Assembly: GCF_037102585.1 (NCBI RefSeq)
Contig: NW_027043838.1
Location: 930,001-994,000, forward strand
Source: Saccharomycopsis crataegensis
Taxonomy: Eukaryota > Ascomycota > Saccharomycetes > Ascoideales > Saccharomycopsidaceae
Direction of reading: 5' to 3'
DNA: 64,000 nucleotides
Part shown: positions 53,041-63,394 of the stretch, in pieces
Numbering within the stretch: the first letter of the stretch is position 1
Layout of the letters: the number at the start of each line of letters is the position of its first letter
Translations under genes and position numbers: made by a program
Notes under the pieces: model-generated
Database searches by the model: none
Told to the model about the DNA's origin: nothing
The model's input: the letters and a program-made list of their open reading frames with translations, nothing else

Positions 53041-56000
53041 ATGGTTCCAATGATCCTAGCCAGGAATTTTCTAATATTCCTGAAAAGAATACGATCCATT
53101 AACCCAATATTTATTCGAGATTATTATTTCAAGAGGAGACCGTTGAAAAATAGAATCCTAGAAACAATAGCAGAACCAGAGAATTCAACTGTGACCAAAA
53201 ATAAACTTATAGGATACTTGCAATTGTATAATAGTGAATTCAGCAAAATCGAAGAGCAATTGTATTTCAAGAAAGCGGCGGATAAAAATGTACCGTTCAA
53301 CATCACTAGACATTTACTCGATTTCCCATTGAGTAACCATCGTGAATTCTCGAACATTCAAAATACTTGGATGGAGTATTTTTCTCAATATGACATAAAC
53401 TTTATCAAACAAGCGCTAATAGAAATGTCATTAAAACAGGATGAATCGCTACGGCATTTCTGGATCATTTCAATAAAGTTATCTCTATCATCGTTGGATT
53501 TCTATCGTGATATGCTTGGTCTAATTCAAATACTATGCGATGAGATCAAAAATAACCCCAAGTTGATCTCCAAATATTTTAATGATGATTTTTATGATTG
53601 TATTATAGGATTTTATTTTTTGAATCGGAAAAGTTTGTTGGTGAAAGCGGCTCACGATGTAATTTATCCAGTGTTGAAATCTCAGGATTCAATGAAACTT
53701 GTCAAATGTTGCTGTGTTCCATCCAATAAAAACTCGGAGGACTTCACAGAGCTGTTCAACTCATTACTATATATTAAAAAACCTTTGACAGGATCATATA
53801 ATAAAGTCGGCGATGGTATCTACGATTCTTTGATTTCTTTCCTCAATACCAGATTACTTACGGCCGAACAAATTTTGGTCAACGAGCTGCAAACTGATCA
53901 AGAACGATACTGCTCATTGCCAAGTACTGGTACTTCTGAAAACTCAGTGGGGAGTGTGTCACTAGAATTAACGTTGGCGATGTTAGACATTCACATTAGA
54001 TTGTTGAGGAACCGTGATATCCCAAAGAACCCAACGCTTCTTAATAAATTGATCGGACGCATGGTTCAAATTTGCGTTGCATCAGGAAGAGACCTGTTGA
54101 TAGCCAATAATAGTGGCAGTCATGATACCTTAATCAAGGGGCTCAGAAAAACTTTCAATTATTTAGTAATGGATGAAACCAACGTTATGATGCTTTATAA
54201 TAATGATCTCCAAGTCTATGAAAATCGATCTTCTACAAGCTGGTGGACTCAAAGATTTGTGAATTTGATGGTTGATTATTGTTTTCTTGACTCTCGTACG
54301 TATCTGGCAGAGTCTCGATTGGTCTCGCTTTTAAAAGTAATTCCAAAATATTATTATTTTGAAAATGTCAAATTTTGGGAACATCTCTATCACAAATGTT
54401 CGGAAACCCGTGGCACGGTGCTACGATTCATCAGTGCCGATAAACTATTCTTCAAATATGGTGTTGGAAAGAAATTGACTGATAAAGAAAACATAACTCT
54501 GGAGCTTCTGTTTGACACATTTAGTAAATATGTCTTGCACCATGGTCAATACTACAAATTGATTGAATACAAGTGCAAAACCTACCAAAATACAAAATAT
54601 TTTTCGGCAATCCTAAATCCAATTATCGATCATTTTTTGAAAGATGGTGGTGAAGGAAGGGCGAAACTCGTGGAAACACTATCTTATTTAGGGAACTCAG
54701 AATACCGGATGATACTATCTCCAAGAATTATGGGATATTGCATATCAGCGCTTTGTGAGCAAGGTGATTATGACTCGATTCTTGATATCATTAAAATATT
54801 TTTGGAAGATTTGGGCAAAGCCCAAAATTCTAGAGATGAGTTGGGTTTGATAGATTCAAAATTAATCAGTAACTACGTTGATGAAATAGCGAAGTTTTAC
54901 GTTATTGGGGTCACCAAAAGTTGGATGGCAACTCTTTCAGAGGAAGAGCTCACCTCAATAAATCTCCAGCCTCAAACAGTTTTCCACGATGCCAACTCGA
55001 TGCATTTGCTCAAGAAATTGATGGACATATTAAACTCAACTGAAAGTTTCCAGGTTGGTAAATTCCCAAAAGTTCAAAACACATTGACTCACTTCTTCCT
55101 TAAATCAAATGACTTTGAGAGAACTTTGAAATTGGTAAAGTTATTAGTGGAAAATGATCCTCAAAATGGGTTGGAGAAAGAAACTTTGATGCAGTGTTCG
55201 AAGAAAATCCTGAACAGAATGTTCAGGAGTAATAGACTACCAGAGGGCCCACACAAAGAACTCCATGACATAGTAGTGGATTATGTGAACAATATGCATA
55301 ATGTATTATCTATTGATATGGAAAACTGGTCCAAACTCTACAGCACTTTGGCATTTGTGCAGACAAATTATCATCAAGTGGGTAACTATTTATTCTGGGT
55401 AATCAACAAAGTGTTATATTCATATGCTTATGAAAATGGGACTCCCATAAAGTTGAGTGATGAAGACGAGAAGATCTTCAAAAAGATTCAACTCATGAAT
55501 GAAATCGATCAATTAGAGCTCCACAAAGATATTTTACCACAAGCGTTTAAAGCATTGAAGTCATTAGAACTGACAGAAGTGTGCTATAAGGGCAAAACTC
55601 TATTCAACACATCACAGCAACTTATCGATGAGTTTTATAGTACAATCCAGGATTTTTTCACTCCAGGTATCATTTGTCGATTGATAGATTTAGGGGTTGA
55701 GAAATCTCCACATAAACCATTTGAAGGATTGGAATTGATCATGTTACTCAAAGACTTGCAATTTATTCGTGGCTCAACTTTGCAAAAACTGAAAACCAAG
55801 ATTGAACTGACAATCATCAGAAGCTTAAAGAATTTATACACTCAAAGACAAAACAGAATGCACATTAGGTGGAGTCAGGCGCGTGCTAGTAAACAACTCC
55901 TCAGCGAGCTGGTAGCACAGGAGAACTATAAAGCAATGACAGAAGGTTACAAACCACCAGAAATTCAATTATACGAAAGGGAAGAAGTCGCGGAAATTTT

Positions 56001-56046
56001 CTCCATCATGATGGAAAAATTGTTCACAGAGAATTTGAAGGACTGA
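53041..56046 (+). CDS. Large helical protein, probably mitochondrial, unassigned
   Basis: 1001 residues, almost entirely helical-looking with repeated Leu/Lys/Asp patterns and no low-complexity run. The N-terminus, MVPMILARNFLIFLKRIRSI, then basic residues to about position 42 with almost no acidic ones, looks like a mitochondrial presequence. The size and all-helical character recall fungal mitochondrial translation activators and PPR-like proteins (Pet309, Rpm2, Aep types), but I cannot see a repeat clear enough to choose. The C-terminal region (RSLKNLYTQRQNRMHIRWSQ) is basic. The sequence carries about ten CTG codons, more than its neighbours, consistent with low expression and fast evolution. 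Confidence 0.8.
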   Translation: MVPMILARNFLIFLKRIRSINPIFIRDYYFKRRPLKNRILETIAEPENSTVTKNKLIGYLQLYNSEFSKIEEQLYFKKAADKNVPFNITRHLLDFPLSNHREFSNIQNTWMEYFSQYDINFIKQALIEMSLKQDESLRHFWIISIKLSLSSLDFYRDMLGLIQILCDEIKNNPKLISKYFNDDFYDCIIGFYFLNRKSLLVKAAHDVIYPVLKSQDSMKLVKCCCVPSNKNSEDFTELFNSLLYIKKPLTGSYNKVGDGIYDSLISFLNTRLLTAEQILVNELQTDQERYCSLPSTGTSENSVGSVSLELTLAMLDIHIRLLRNRDIPKNPTLLNKLIGRMVQICVASGRDLLIANNSGSHDTLIKGLRKTFNYLVMDETNVMMLYNNDLQVYENRSSTSWWTQRFVNLMVDYCFLDSRTYLAESRLVSLLKVIPKYYYFENVKFWEHLYHKCSETRGTVLRFISADKLFFKYGVGKKLTDKENITLELLFDTFSKYVLHHGQYYKLIEYKCKTYQNTKYFSAILNPIIDHFLKDGGEGRAKLVETLSYLGNSEYRMILSPRIMGYCISALCEQGDYDSILDIIKIFLEDLGKAQNSRDELGLIDSKLISNYVDEIAKFYVIGVTKSWMATLSEEELTSINLQPQTVFHDANSMHLLKKLMDILNSTESFQVGKFPKVQNTLTHFFLKSNDFERTLKLVKLLVENDPQNGLEKETLMQCSKKILNRMFRSNRLPEGPHKELHDIVVDYVNNMHNVLSIDMENWSKLYSTLAFVQTNYHQVGNYLFWVINKVLYSYAYENGTPIKLSDEDEKIFKKIQLMNEIDQLELHKDILPQAFKALKSLELTEVCYKGKTLFNTSQQLIDEFYSTIQDFFTPGIICRLIDLGVEKSPHKPFEGLELIMLLKDLQFIRGSTLQKLKTKIELTIIRSLKNLYTQRQNRMHIRWSQARASKQLLSELVAQENYKAMTEGYKPPEIQLYEREEVAEIFSIMMEKLFTENLKD

Positions 56047-56485
56047 TAGGTGGATGAAGAATCTTCTTTTTTAAGAATTTTGTAATATATTAATAGAATA
56101 TTGTACATAAGCAAAGCAAAACCAAATTTTTATTATTTTTTTTTGCTAATGAATTAATGAATTAAGGGATTACTTTATGTTTCTTATTATTATTATTACC
56201 AACCATCTAAGCTGGAACCGATCTAATGGCACGTGCATAATGCCCTCGTATTTGAAGGAAAAAAAAAATTTTAAAAGGATGGAATTTTTTTTTAAAAGAT
56301 AAACACAGAGAGTAGCACGAAATCAGGGGAGATTCTATTATCGGGCATCTGGAAATAAAAGATATTAAAAAAAAATCTCAGTAGAAAGAATTAAGAAAAA
56401 AAGAAAAGAAAAGGGAAGAGGACAAATAAGAGATACAGGCCATAGAAATTAGGGCAAAATACAGGAGAGGACACAATAAACAAAC
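56047..56485. other. Intergenic region upstream of CSE1
   Basis: About 440 bp, with A-rich leader sequence before CSE1. No protein-like frame. A GCACGTGC (CACGTG core) lies near 56230. Confidence 0.55.
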
Positions 56486-56491
56486 TTGAAA

Positions 56492-59400
56492 ATGTCTGAT
56501 ATTCAATCAATCACCTTACTTTTACAAGAATCATTGAGTGCCACCACAGCGAACCAAGCAGATCAACAACTTCGTTCCATCGAAACCAACCCAGGATTTG
56601 CCATTGCTTTGTTGACAATTGTAGATTCCAATCAAATTGATAACTCCATTAGATTGGCAGGGGTTTTGTTTTTCAAAAACTTCTTGAATAGAAGATGGAT
56701 CGATGCCGATGGGAAACACAAGTTGAACCCAAATGATGTTGAGAATATCAAGAGCAAAATTGTCAAGTTGATGATTGGTTTAAACAATAACAATTTGAAA
56801 AAACAAGTCGGAGAATGTATTGCCATCATTGCCAATTCTGATTTTCCTGATAAATGGACCAACTTGGTGGATGAGTTGGTGGAAAGTTTGAAAACCAACG
56901 ACTTGAACAATATTCATGGGGTGTTGTCAGTGGCGCACTCTATTTTCAAAAGATGGAGACCTCTTTTTTCCTCAGATGAATTGTTCTTGGAGATTAAGTT
57001 TGTGTTGAACAAGTTTTGTGAGCCATTCATGCAGTTATTGGTTGAAACCGATAAATCGATCGACGCAAATTTGAACAACAAACTAATATTGGAACAATTG
57101 TTTGAAAATCTTTTGCTCTTGGTAAAGCTCTACTACGATTTTAATTGTCAAGATATCCCTGAGTTTTTTGAAGATCATATGAATACTTTGATGAATGCCA
57201 TCCACAAATACCTAGTCTTTAAGAGTGATTTATTGACTGATAAGGACGAAGATGAAGAACCAGATGTATTGAGCAAAGTTAAAGGTAGCATTTGTGATTT
57301 GATTCAGCTCTATTCTACCAGATACCAAGATGTATTTGATCCATTGATTGAAAAATTTGTCCAGAGCTCATGGAATGAACTAACTTCTTTGACTTTGCAA
57401 GTTAAGTATGATATTTTGACTTCCAAATATTTGACATTTTTAACCTCCATTATTAAGATTCCAAAGTACTTTGATATTTTCAATAACGCTCAAGTATTGA
57501 ATGAAATATTCATCAATATCATTTTGCCTAATATAACATTGAGAGAATCAGATGAAGAATTGTTTGAAGATGATCCAATTGAATACATCAAAAGAGATAT
57601 TGAAAATAATGATTCTAATACCAGAAGATCTTCATCTACCGAATTTTTGAGGGAATTGAAAGATAAAAATGAATCATTAGTAACAGAGACTGTCTTAAAA
57701 TACATTAACGAGTTCTTGGGCAATTTTAATTCTGATGCCTCCAATTGGAAACAAAAGGATACTGCAATCTATTTGTTTATTGCCATAGCTGCTAAAGGGA
57801 ATATTACGGGCGCGGGCGTTACTTCAACAAATCTATTGGTGGATGTGGTTTCATTTTTCCAACAAAACATTGCTAGGGATTTGATGAATCAATCCATTGA
57901 GAACCCAATTTTGATTGTTGATTCCATTAGATACTTGTACATCTTCAGAAACCAATTGACTAAACAACAGTTAGTAGAAAGTTTCCCATTGCTATTGAAT
58001 CATTTGAACTCCGATAATTATATTATTTATACCTACTCATCTATTACTATTGAAAAAATCTTGTCTCTTAGAGATAATTCATCGACAGTCTACACATTAT
58101 TATTCAACAAATCGGACATTGAATCGATTTTCAAAGATTTGGTTACCACGCTATTTAAGAAGATATTGGTTAACAAAGACATCCCAGAAAAATTATCAGA
58201 AAATGATTATCTTATGAAATGTTTAATGAGAGTTTTGATTTTGAATAACAATAATCTTATTAAACCACCACAATCTAACTTTGAATTTGTCGGGTTGATG
58301 ATTAATCAATTGATTGAGATTGTGGTGATCATTTCCAAAAACCCATCAAATCCAAAATTCACACACTATTGCTTCGAATGTATCGGAATAATTGCAAATT
58401 ACAATAGCAACAACAACCCAGAATTTGTGGGAAGCTTTATGGAGATTATAATTCCTAAATTTTTGGCAATTTTGGGAGAAGACATCATCGAATTTGTGCC
58501 ATACATTATTCAAATGATTGCCTTTTTGTTGGAATTATTGAAACACGCATCTAGCAGCAGCAACAACAACACATTGCCTGCATTTTACAAGAGTTTAGTC
58601 AAACCAATGTTGTCCCCAACCCTATGGGAATATAAGGGTAATATTCCAGGAAACACCAGATTAATCATTGATATGCTTGAGTTCGATAGAAGTAGTTTCA
58701 ATGATGATTTACCAGGATTGTTGGGGGTTTTCCAAAAATTGATTTCTTCCAAGGTTAACGACTCATTTGGGTTTGACTTATTGGAAATCATCTTGATTCA
58801 TGTTGACTTGAATCTATTGAAACCTTACTTGAGCCAAATTGCTACTTTGATTTTGACTAGGTTACAAAACTCTAAAACAACTAAATTTATCAAGAGATTG
58901 ATTTTGTTTTTCAGTAAACTAGCATTAGTTGATTCGAACTTTACGATCAAAAATGCTAATGTTAATACTTTGGGTCCTGATTTCGTGACGAATTTCGTTG
59001 ATCAATTACAAGAAAATTTGTTTGGCAATATCTATAAGACTTTCTTCATCACCAACATCCAAGAATTCCACAACGTCAATGAAAAGAAAATCGTGGTCAT
59101 TGGGTTGACTAATTTGGTTTGCCATAATGCCAAATTCACTATTAATGGTCCTTATTCGAGTTATGTTGTCGAGTCTTTAAATCAATTATTCAAGGCTACG
59201 GTACACAAGAGCGAATTTTTTGCCAACGAAAAGGCTGGCACTGCTGTTGGGGTCACTGTCAGTGAAGACTTGCTTAATGATTTTGAAAACCAAGATTTCA
59301 CTTTCGGATCAAGTTATTCCAGATTAGTTATTATTGGAACCAAGAAGTTCGACCCTATCAGTGATTTCAACAATAAGGATATCGAAAAGGGGTTTTTGAT

Positions 59401-59497
59401 GGTTCTTCTGGACAGCAAAAATAAAGGATTTGAAGTCAATGGCGCTGATCAATTAGATTCCATGTTACAGAATGAATTGTCGACTTTCAAATTTTGA
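56492..59497 (+). CDS. CSE1: CSE1, importin-alpha re-exporter (CAS)
   Basis: 1001 residues of HEAT repeats in the importin-beta/exportin family. The N-terminal importin-beta domain reads ADQQLRSIETNPGFAIALLT and IRLAGVLFFKNFLNRRW (about residues 20-66), then DFPDKWTNLVDELV and GVLSVAHSIFKRWRPLF, all matching yeast Cse1. It exports importin-alpha (Srp1) with Ran-GTP through the nuclear pore; the name comes from a chromosome segregation defect. The start at 56492 (MSDIQSITLLLQ) is the first ATG. Only one CTG codon was noticed in this long gene (59408-59410). Confidence 0.94.
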   Translation: MSDIQSITLLLQESLSATTANQADQQLRSIETNPGFAIALLTIVDSNQIDNSIRLAGVLFFKNFLNRRWIDADGKHKLNPNDVENIKSKIVKLMIGLNNNNLKKQVGECIAIIANSDFPDKWTNLVDELVESLKTNDLNNIHGVLSVAHSIFKRWRPLFSSDELFLEIKFVLNKFCEPFMQLLVETDKSIDANLNNKLILEQLFENLLLLVKLYYDFNCQDIPEFFEDHMNTLMNAIHKYLVFKSDLLTDKDEDEEPDVLSKVKGSICDLIQLYSTRYQDVFDPLIEKFVQSSWNELTSLTLQVKYDILTSKYLTFLTSIIKIPKYFDIFNNAQVLNEIFINIILPNITLRESDEELFEDDPIEYIKRDIENNDSNTRRSSSTEFLRELKDKNESLVTETVLKYINEFLGNFNSDASNWKQKDTAIYLFIAIAAKGNITGAGVTSTNLLVDVVSFFQQNIARDLMNQSIENPILIVDSIRYLYIFRNQLTKQQLVESFPLLLNHLNSDNYIIYTYSSITIEKILSLRDNSSTVYTLLFNKSDIESIFKDLVTTLFKKILVNKDIPEKLSENDYLMKCLMRVLILNNNNLIKPPQSNFEFVGLMINQLIEIVVIISKNPSNPKFTHYCFECIGIIANYNSNNNPEFVGSFMEIIIPKFLAILGEDIIEFVPYIIQMIAFLLELLKHASSSSNNNTLPAFYKSLVKPMLSPTLWEYKGNIPGNTRLIIDMLEFDRSSFNDDLPGLLGVFQKLISSKVNDSFGFDLLEIILIHVDLNLLKPYLSQIATLILTRLQNSKTTKFIKRLILFFSKLALVDSNFTIKNANVNTLGPDFVTNFVDQLQENLFGNIYKTFFITNIQEFHNVNEKKIVVIGLTNLVCHNAKFTINGPYSSYVVESLNQLFKATVHKSEFFANEKAGTAVGVTVSEDLLNDFENQDFTFGSSYSRLVIIGTKKFDPISDFNNKDIEKGFLMVLLDSKNKGFEVNGADQLDSMLQNELSTFKF

Positions 59498-59828
59498 AAT
59501 GCAATCTTTTTTTTCCCTCTCTCCTTTAGTGAAGCCGGCTTTCCTGGCTAATTATGGCTAAATACAACCCTACATAGATTCTAATCAGTAACACTATCTA
59601 ACAATCAACGGCTCCAATTTAGTTCACGTATTACTTTGTGTTGTAGTTGTTTGTACACAATTCGCGCGCCATCAATAAAAAAAAGAAAACATGTATTACA
59701 ATAATGCCAAAAGAACGGATAAATATTATTTAGCCTGAAAACCCCCAACTTGAAACTGAATATATATTACAATATCACATTTTTGTTGTCAACACACATT
59801 GTGAGGCCCAAGTAGAATGAGCTCAATT
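59498..59828. other. Convergent 3' region of CSE1 and the PDCD5-type gene
   Basis: About 330 bp between converging genes, no protein-like frame. Confidence 0.6.
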
Positions 59829-60319
59829 CTAATCAAAGAAATCATCATCCTCGTCATCGTCATCACCACCGTAACTGTTGGCAGCATTTTTACGATTAAA
59901 CACAATCTTCGATTGGTTTTGCAGGTCCTGGTCCCTAGCTATACCGTCCAAGATTTGAACGAGCTCCTTTTCAGTCATTTTTCTTCTTAATTGACCAGAT
60001 TGTGCCAATTTTCCGATATAATTTTCCACTGCTTTGGCACGGTCAGGTCTAACCATATTGATTCTCGATAATCTTTCTCTGGCTTGTGGTTCTAACACCT
60101 GCGAAAGAAGAGATATCTGCAATGATTCAGTGCTAATAAGTGTTAGTATTAGTCAACTTTATAGCTTCGTTTGCTCTCAAAGTTTATTCTGTAATCGAAA
60201 TAACTTGGGATATAAATTACTCACTTGTCAGAAGACTTTTCCGATGGCCCTTGTCCAGAATTTCTTTGCAATTCGGCTAAGCGCGCCTTTCTTATGGCCT
60301 GAAGTTCTGCATCTTCCAT
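59829..60319 (-). CDS. PDCD5/Sdd2-type protein (one intron)
   Basis: Exon 1 is 60319-60225, exon 2 is 60132-59829, and the 92-nt intron has donor GTGAGT, branch TACTAAC and acceptor TTATTAG; the junction rebuilds an AAC codon. The 132-residue product begins MEDAELQAIRKARLAELQRN and continues SDNTESLQISLLSQVLEPQA, RERLSRINMVRPDRAKAVEN and a C-terminal Asp/Glu tail ending DDFFD. This is the PDCD5/TFAR19 family, DNA-binding-like triple-helix proteins; the yeast member is YMR074C (Sdd2). In animals PDCD5 is tied to apoptosis and to the TRiC/CCT chaperonin; the yeast role is less clear. Confidence 0.93.
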
Positions 60320-60814
60320 ATTTTCCCCTCCTCAAGCTCTATTTTTTGTTTAATTAATATTTCCTTCCATGTTTGGGGCAACTAAGATGATTTGATGTGA
60401 TTTTAGGAAAACCAATTTTTTCCCATGATCTCGTGATTGATCTGTGATACACTGCATAGAAAGGTGGTTGTATGTGGGGATGTCGTGGCAAATGTTCCAA
60501 TGATGTAATTGTGAATTACTTTTTTTCTCTTTTTTTTTTTTGCCTCCTTTTGTATAATCCACTAAACTTTTTAGACTGCAAAACTGTAGATAGGCGATAA
60601 GGACATCAGTTTTCCTGTTTGCGAAGAAACCGACTCAACCCAGTGAGTGCATTGCATTACTTGTTAACGAACCTCTTTCTTAGAGACAGTATCCCATCCC
60701 CATTCTTTCTCCCCGTTTCAGCTGTCATTTTTTTTTGGATTGATCTTGAAGTCATTCGATAGACTTTTCCAAAAGAAAAAAAACAAAAAAACAAAAAAAA
60801 CCATAGAAGTTTGT
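60320..60814. other. Divergent promoter region of the PDCD5-type and UBP genes
   Basis: About 500 bp. An A-rich segment (60775-60800) directly precedes the ubiquitin protease start. A 70-codon minus-strand frame (60350-60562) has no domain and is not called. Confidence 0.55.
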
Positions 60815-63394
60815 ATGATTTTCGAAGATTTTTACAACTTTTTGTTCCATATCAGTGACAATAAAGGTGAAAGTTTATTGAAAATAGGAAATCCAGTAGG
60901 TGTGTCAACGTTGATACGTCAAAGTATACTCAAGTTTCTTAAGGACCTTGAACAAAAGAGAACATTGTTGGTTGGTGCTTTAGCATTATTAACCGTTGGT
61001 TATATTTTAAGCCCTACTATTAGTCTCAGTTTCCAGTCAGAGAAAGAAAGAAAGCAGGCAAGAAAGAAAATGTTTTTAACTAAACGTATTGATAAGTATT
61101 CCACAACTCTTCGGAACCCCAGAAATGATTGTTTTGCAAACTCGACATTGCAGGCTTTATCATCCTGTTCAAGCTTGATTAGTTATTTGAACATCTTCAA
61201 CAAGTTCCATCAAGATTTTATTGAGTTTTACCAAAACTCTCCGTTGAAAGACCAAATGAAGGGTGATGATGGGATTAAGAACTTGGATAACTTGATCCCG
61301 TTGCATCATGAACTTTCAATCTATATCTTCAAATTGAATACCCCTATTGTTTATTCTAATGTGATTTCTGTTAGATCTTTCCTCAAGGTCATCGAAAAAA
61401 TCTTCAATTCCCAAATTTCATCTAACCAACATGATGCTCATGAGTTATTGCAGATCATTCTTCAAACTTTGGAAAGCGAATACTTGAATTTGATCAAAGT
61501 AGTGACGTTATACAAAGAAGACTTAACCAAGTTCACAGATGATCATGTTGATGATGAAGATGTGAAAAGAAAAGTTGATGGGTTTGTGGATAAATTAATT
61601 ATCCCAAGCTTCTCATTTTATGGACATGGTATTTCTCAATTTACCTGTTTATCTTGTCTACAGAAATCCACCTTAACAAAATACCCTTTTTCTATTCTCT
61701 CGTTGCCAGTGCCTCAGAAAAGACAAATTGAGTTGAGCGACTTGATTTTGAAGAACCAAAACGAAACGATTTCTGATTATGCATGTATGAATTGCAAGAT
61801 CAAGTCTATTTTGAAGATCGAAAAACAGAGAGAATTCAAGAAAGGTATGAATGAGGTGTTGAATGGGGTTGATGACAGTTCATCGAACAAAAGTGCCGGT
61901 GATGAATCGCCCGGTAGTAGTGATGATATAAAGACACAATATCTTGCCAAATTGAAGGACATGGAGAATTTTTGCAGAATCAATGATGAAATAGAGGACA
62001 AAGATTTGGAGAATTTCATCAACAACTACGAATATGAGGGATTCAAAACTTCAAATTTAAAATCTACGATCATCAAAAACCACTACTTGATTAAGTTGCC
62101 ACAAATTATGATTTTCCATCTATCAAGATCAATTTTTGAAAATAACTTTTCTACAAAGAATAAATGCAAAGTGAAATTTGAGAAAAAGATCAATTTAAAA
62201 GTTAACAAAAAGATCTTTATGGACTACAAGATGCAAGAAAATGTGACTAGTTTGGATGATGAAGATGATAGCGATGATGAAGATAGTAGCAACAACAACG
62301 ATGATGATAGTGATGATGACGGTGTTGTTGATGATGATGATGATGATGATGATGTTGATAGTGATGTTGTTGATGATGATGATGATGACGATGATGATGA
62401 TGACGAAGATGTTGATAGCGACTCAATCGCTGATGATGAAGCATCAGATATTGAACCCCATGAAAAATTAAATGAGCTAATACACACAATCAAAAACATG
62501 GATATAGAAGGTAGCAACACAAATACAGAGGCCCATTCAAGGGAAAATAATTTTGGCCATTTGATTGACTTCAAAATGAAAGCGATGGTCAGACACACTG
62601 GTAGTCATTACTATGGGCATTACGAATGCTATAAAAAGAAGCCAATGTATTATAAATCGCATCATAAAATTATCAATAAGAACCCAATTATTGATTTGGA
62701 CAATCTTGCAATTAATGAGTACAGTAATTCCGAGAAGGTCGATGAGTTGAAAAATCTACAGGAACAATTTGTTGAAGACAACGAGAGAATTGATTTCCAA
62801 TATTATAGCTCTGACAAGAGCAAGCAAATTAATGACGATGTTCCAGTTGTTGACATTAATGGCAATGAGGCAGTTATGTCACCGGAAATAAACTCCCCAA
62901 AAGAATTTGATGGTGTCGCCGCCATTACTGTTACTGATTATGACGAAAAGGAAGAAGAGGATGCTTCGGATGCTCATACTGATTTAGGAGAAGAAGATAC
63001 TATCCCAGAAAATGAAATAAGAAGAGGAAGATCCAGAACATTGTCACTCTCGTTTAGAAGAGGTTTGAGTAGACTATCAAGAAACAGTGGGTCCAATACT
63101 TCCTTAAGTTCCATGGGCTCTTTTTCTTTAGCACCTATGGGATCAGATGCTCAAGACTTGAGTAGTGTTGATAGTGCCAAAAGCAAATCAGGAAGCTTTA
63201 CTAGTAGTAGGGCGTCAAGTGTTAGTCGCAGATCTACTATTAGCAGAAAAACGGAACACAAGGAGGTAAAAATAAGTAGCATAATCAAAAAGCCGTTCTG
63301 GAAGTTGAGTGATAGTGAGGTTACAGAGGTTACTGATGCAACTGTATTTAACGACACTGCAGCAGTTTACATGTTGTTTTATGAAAGAAGATGA
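60815..63394 (+). CDS. Membrane-anchored ubiquitin-specific protease (UBP1/UBP16 type)
   Basis: 859 residues. A transmembrane helix (TLLVGALALLTVGYILSP, about 50-67) precedes a USP catalytic domain, the layout of yeast Ubp1 (ER) and Ubp16 (mitochondrial outer membrane). The Cys box is NPRNDCFANSTLQALSS with catalytic Cys at about 106, the zinc-like pairs CLSC and CMNC follow, the His box is HTGSHYYGHYECYKKK, and the domain closes with VYMLFYERR. Two long insertions lie inside the domain: an Asp-run acidic block (DNA 62247-62445) and a Ser/Arg-rich block near the C-terminus. The usual GNTCFMNS is here RNDCFANS. The start at 60815 is the first ATG of the frame. Which paralogue it is remains open. 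Confidence 0.88.
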   Translation: MIFEDFYNFLFHISDNKGESLLKIGNPVGVSTLIRQSILKFLKDLEQKRTLLVGALALLTVGYILSPTISLSFQSEKERKQARKKMFLTKRIDKYSTTLRNPRNDCFANSTLQALSSCSSLISYLNIFNKFHQDFIEFYQNSPLKDQMKGDDGIKNLDNLIPLHHELSIYIFKLNTPIVYSNVISVRSFLKVIEKIFNSQISSNQHDAHELLQIILQTLESEYLNLIKVVTLYKEDLTKFTDDHVDDEDVKRKVDGFVDKLIIPSFSFYGHGISQFTCLSCLQKSTLTKYPFSILSLPVPQKRQIELSDLILKNQNETISDYACMNCKIKSILKIEKQREFKKGMNEVLNGVDDSSSNKSAGDESPGSSDDIKTQYLAKLKDMENFCRINDEIEDKDLENFINNYEYEGFKTSNLKSTIIKNHYLIKLPQIMIFHLSRSIFENNFSTKNKCKVKFEKKINLKVNKKIFMDYKMQENVTSLDDEDDSDDEDSSNNNDDDSDDDGVVDDDDDDDDVDSDVVDDDDDDDDDDDEDVDSDSIADDEASDIEPHEKLNELIHTIKNMDIEGSNTNTEAHSRENNFGHLIDFKMKAMVRHTGSHYYGHYECYKKKPMYYKSHHKIINKNPIIDLDNLAINEYSNSEKVDELKNLQEQFVEDNERIDFQYYSSDKSKQINDDVPVVDINGNEAVMSPEINSPKEFDGVAAITVTDYDEKEEEDASDAHTDLGEEDTIPENEIRRGRSRTLSLSFRRGLSRLSRNSGSNTSLSSMGSFSLAPMGSDAQDLSSVDSAKSKSGSFTSSRASSVSRRSTISRKTEHKEVKISSIIKKPFWKLSDSEVTEVTDATVFNDTAAVYMLFYERR

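Noticed and set aside
60350-60562. 70-codon minus-strand frame upstream of the UBP gene
   Set aside because: Promoter position, Lys-rich artefact from T-rich + strand, no domain.
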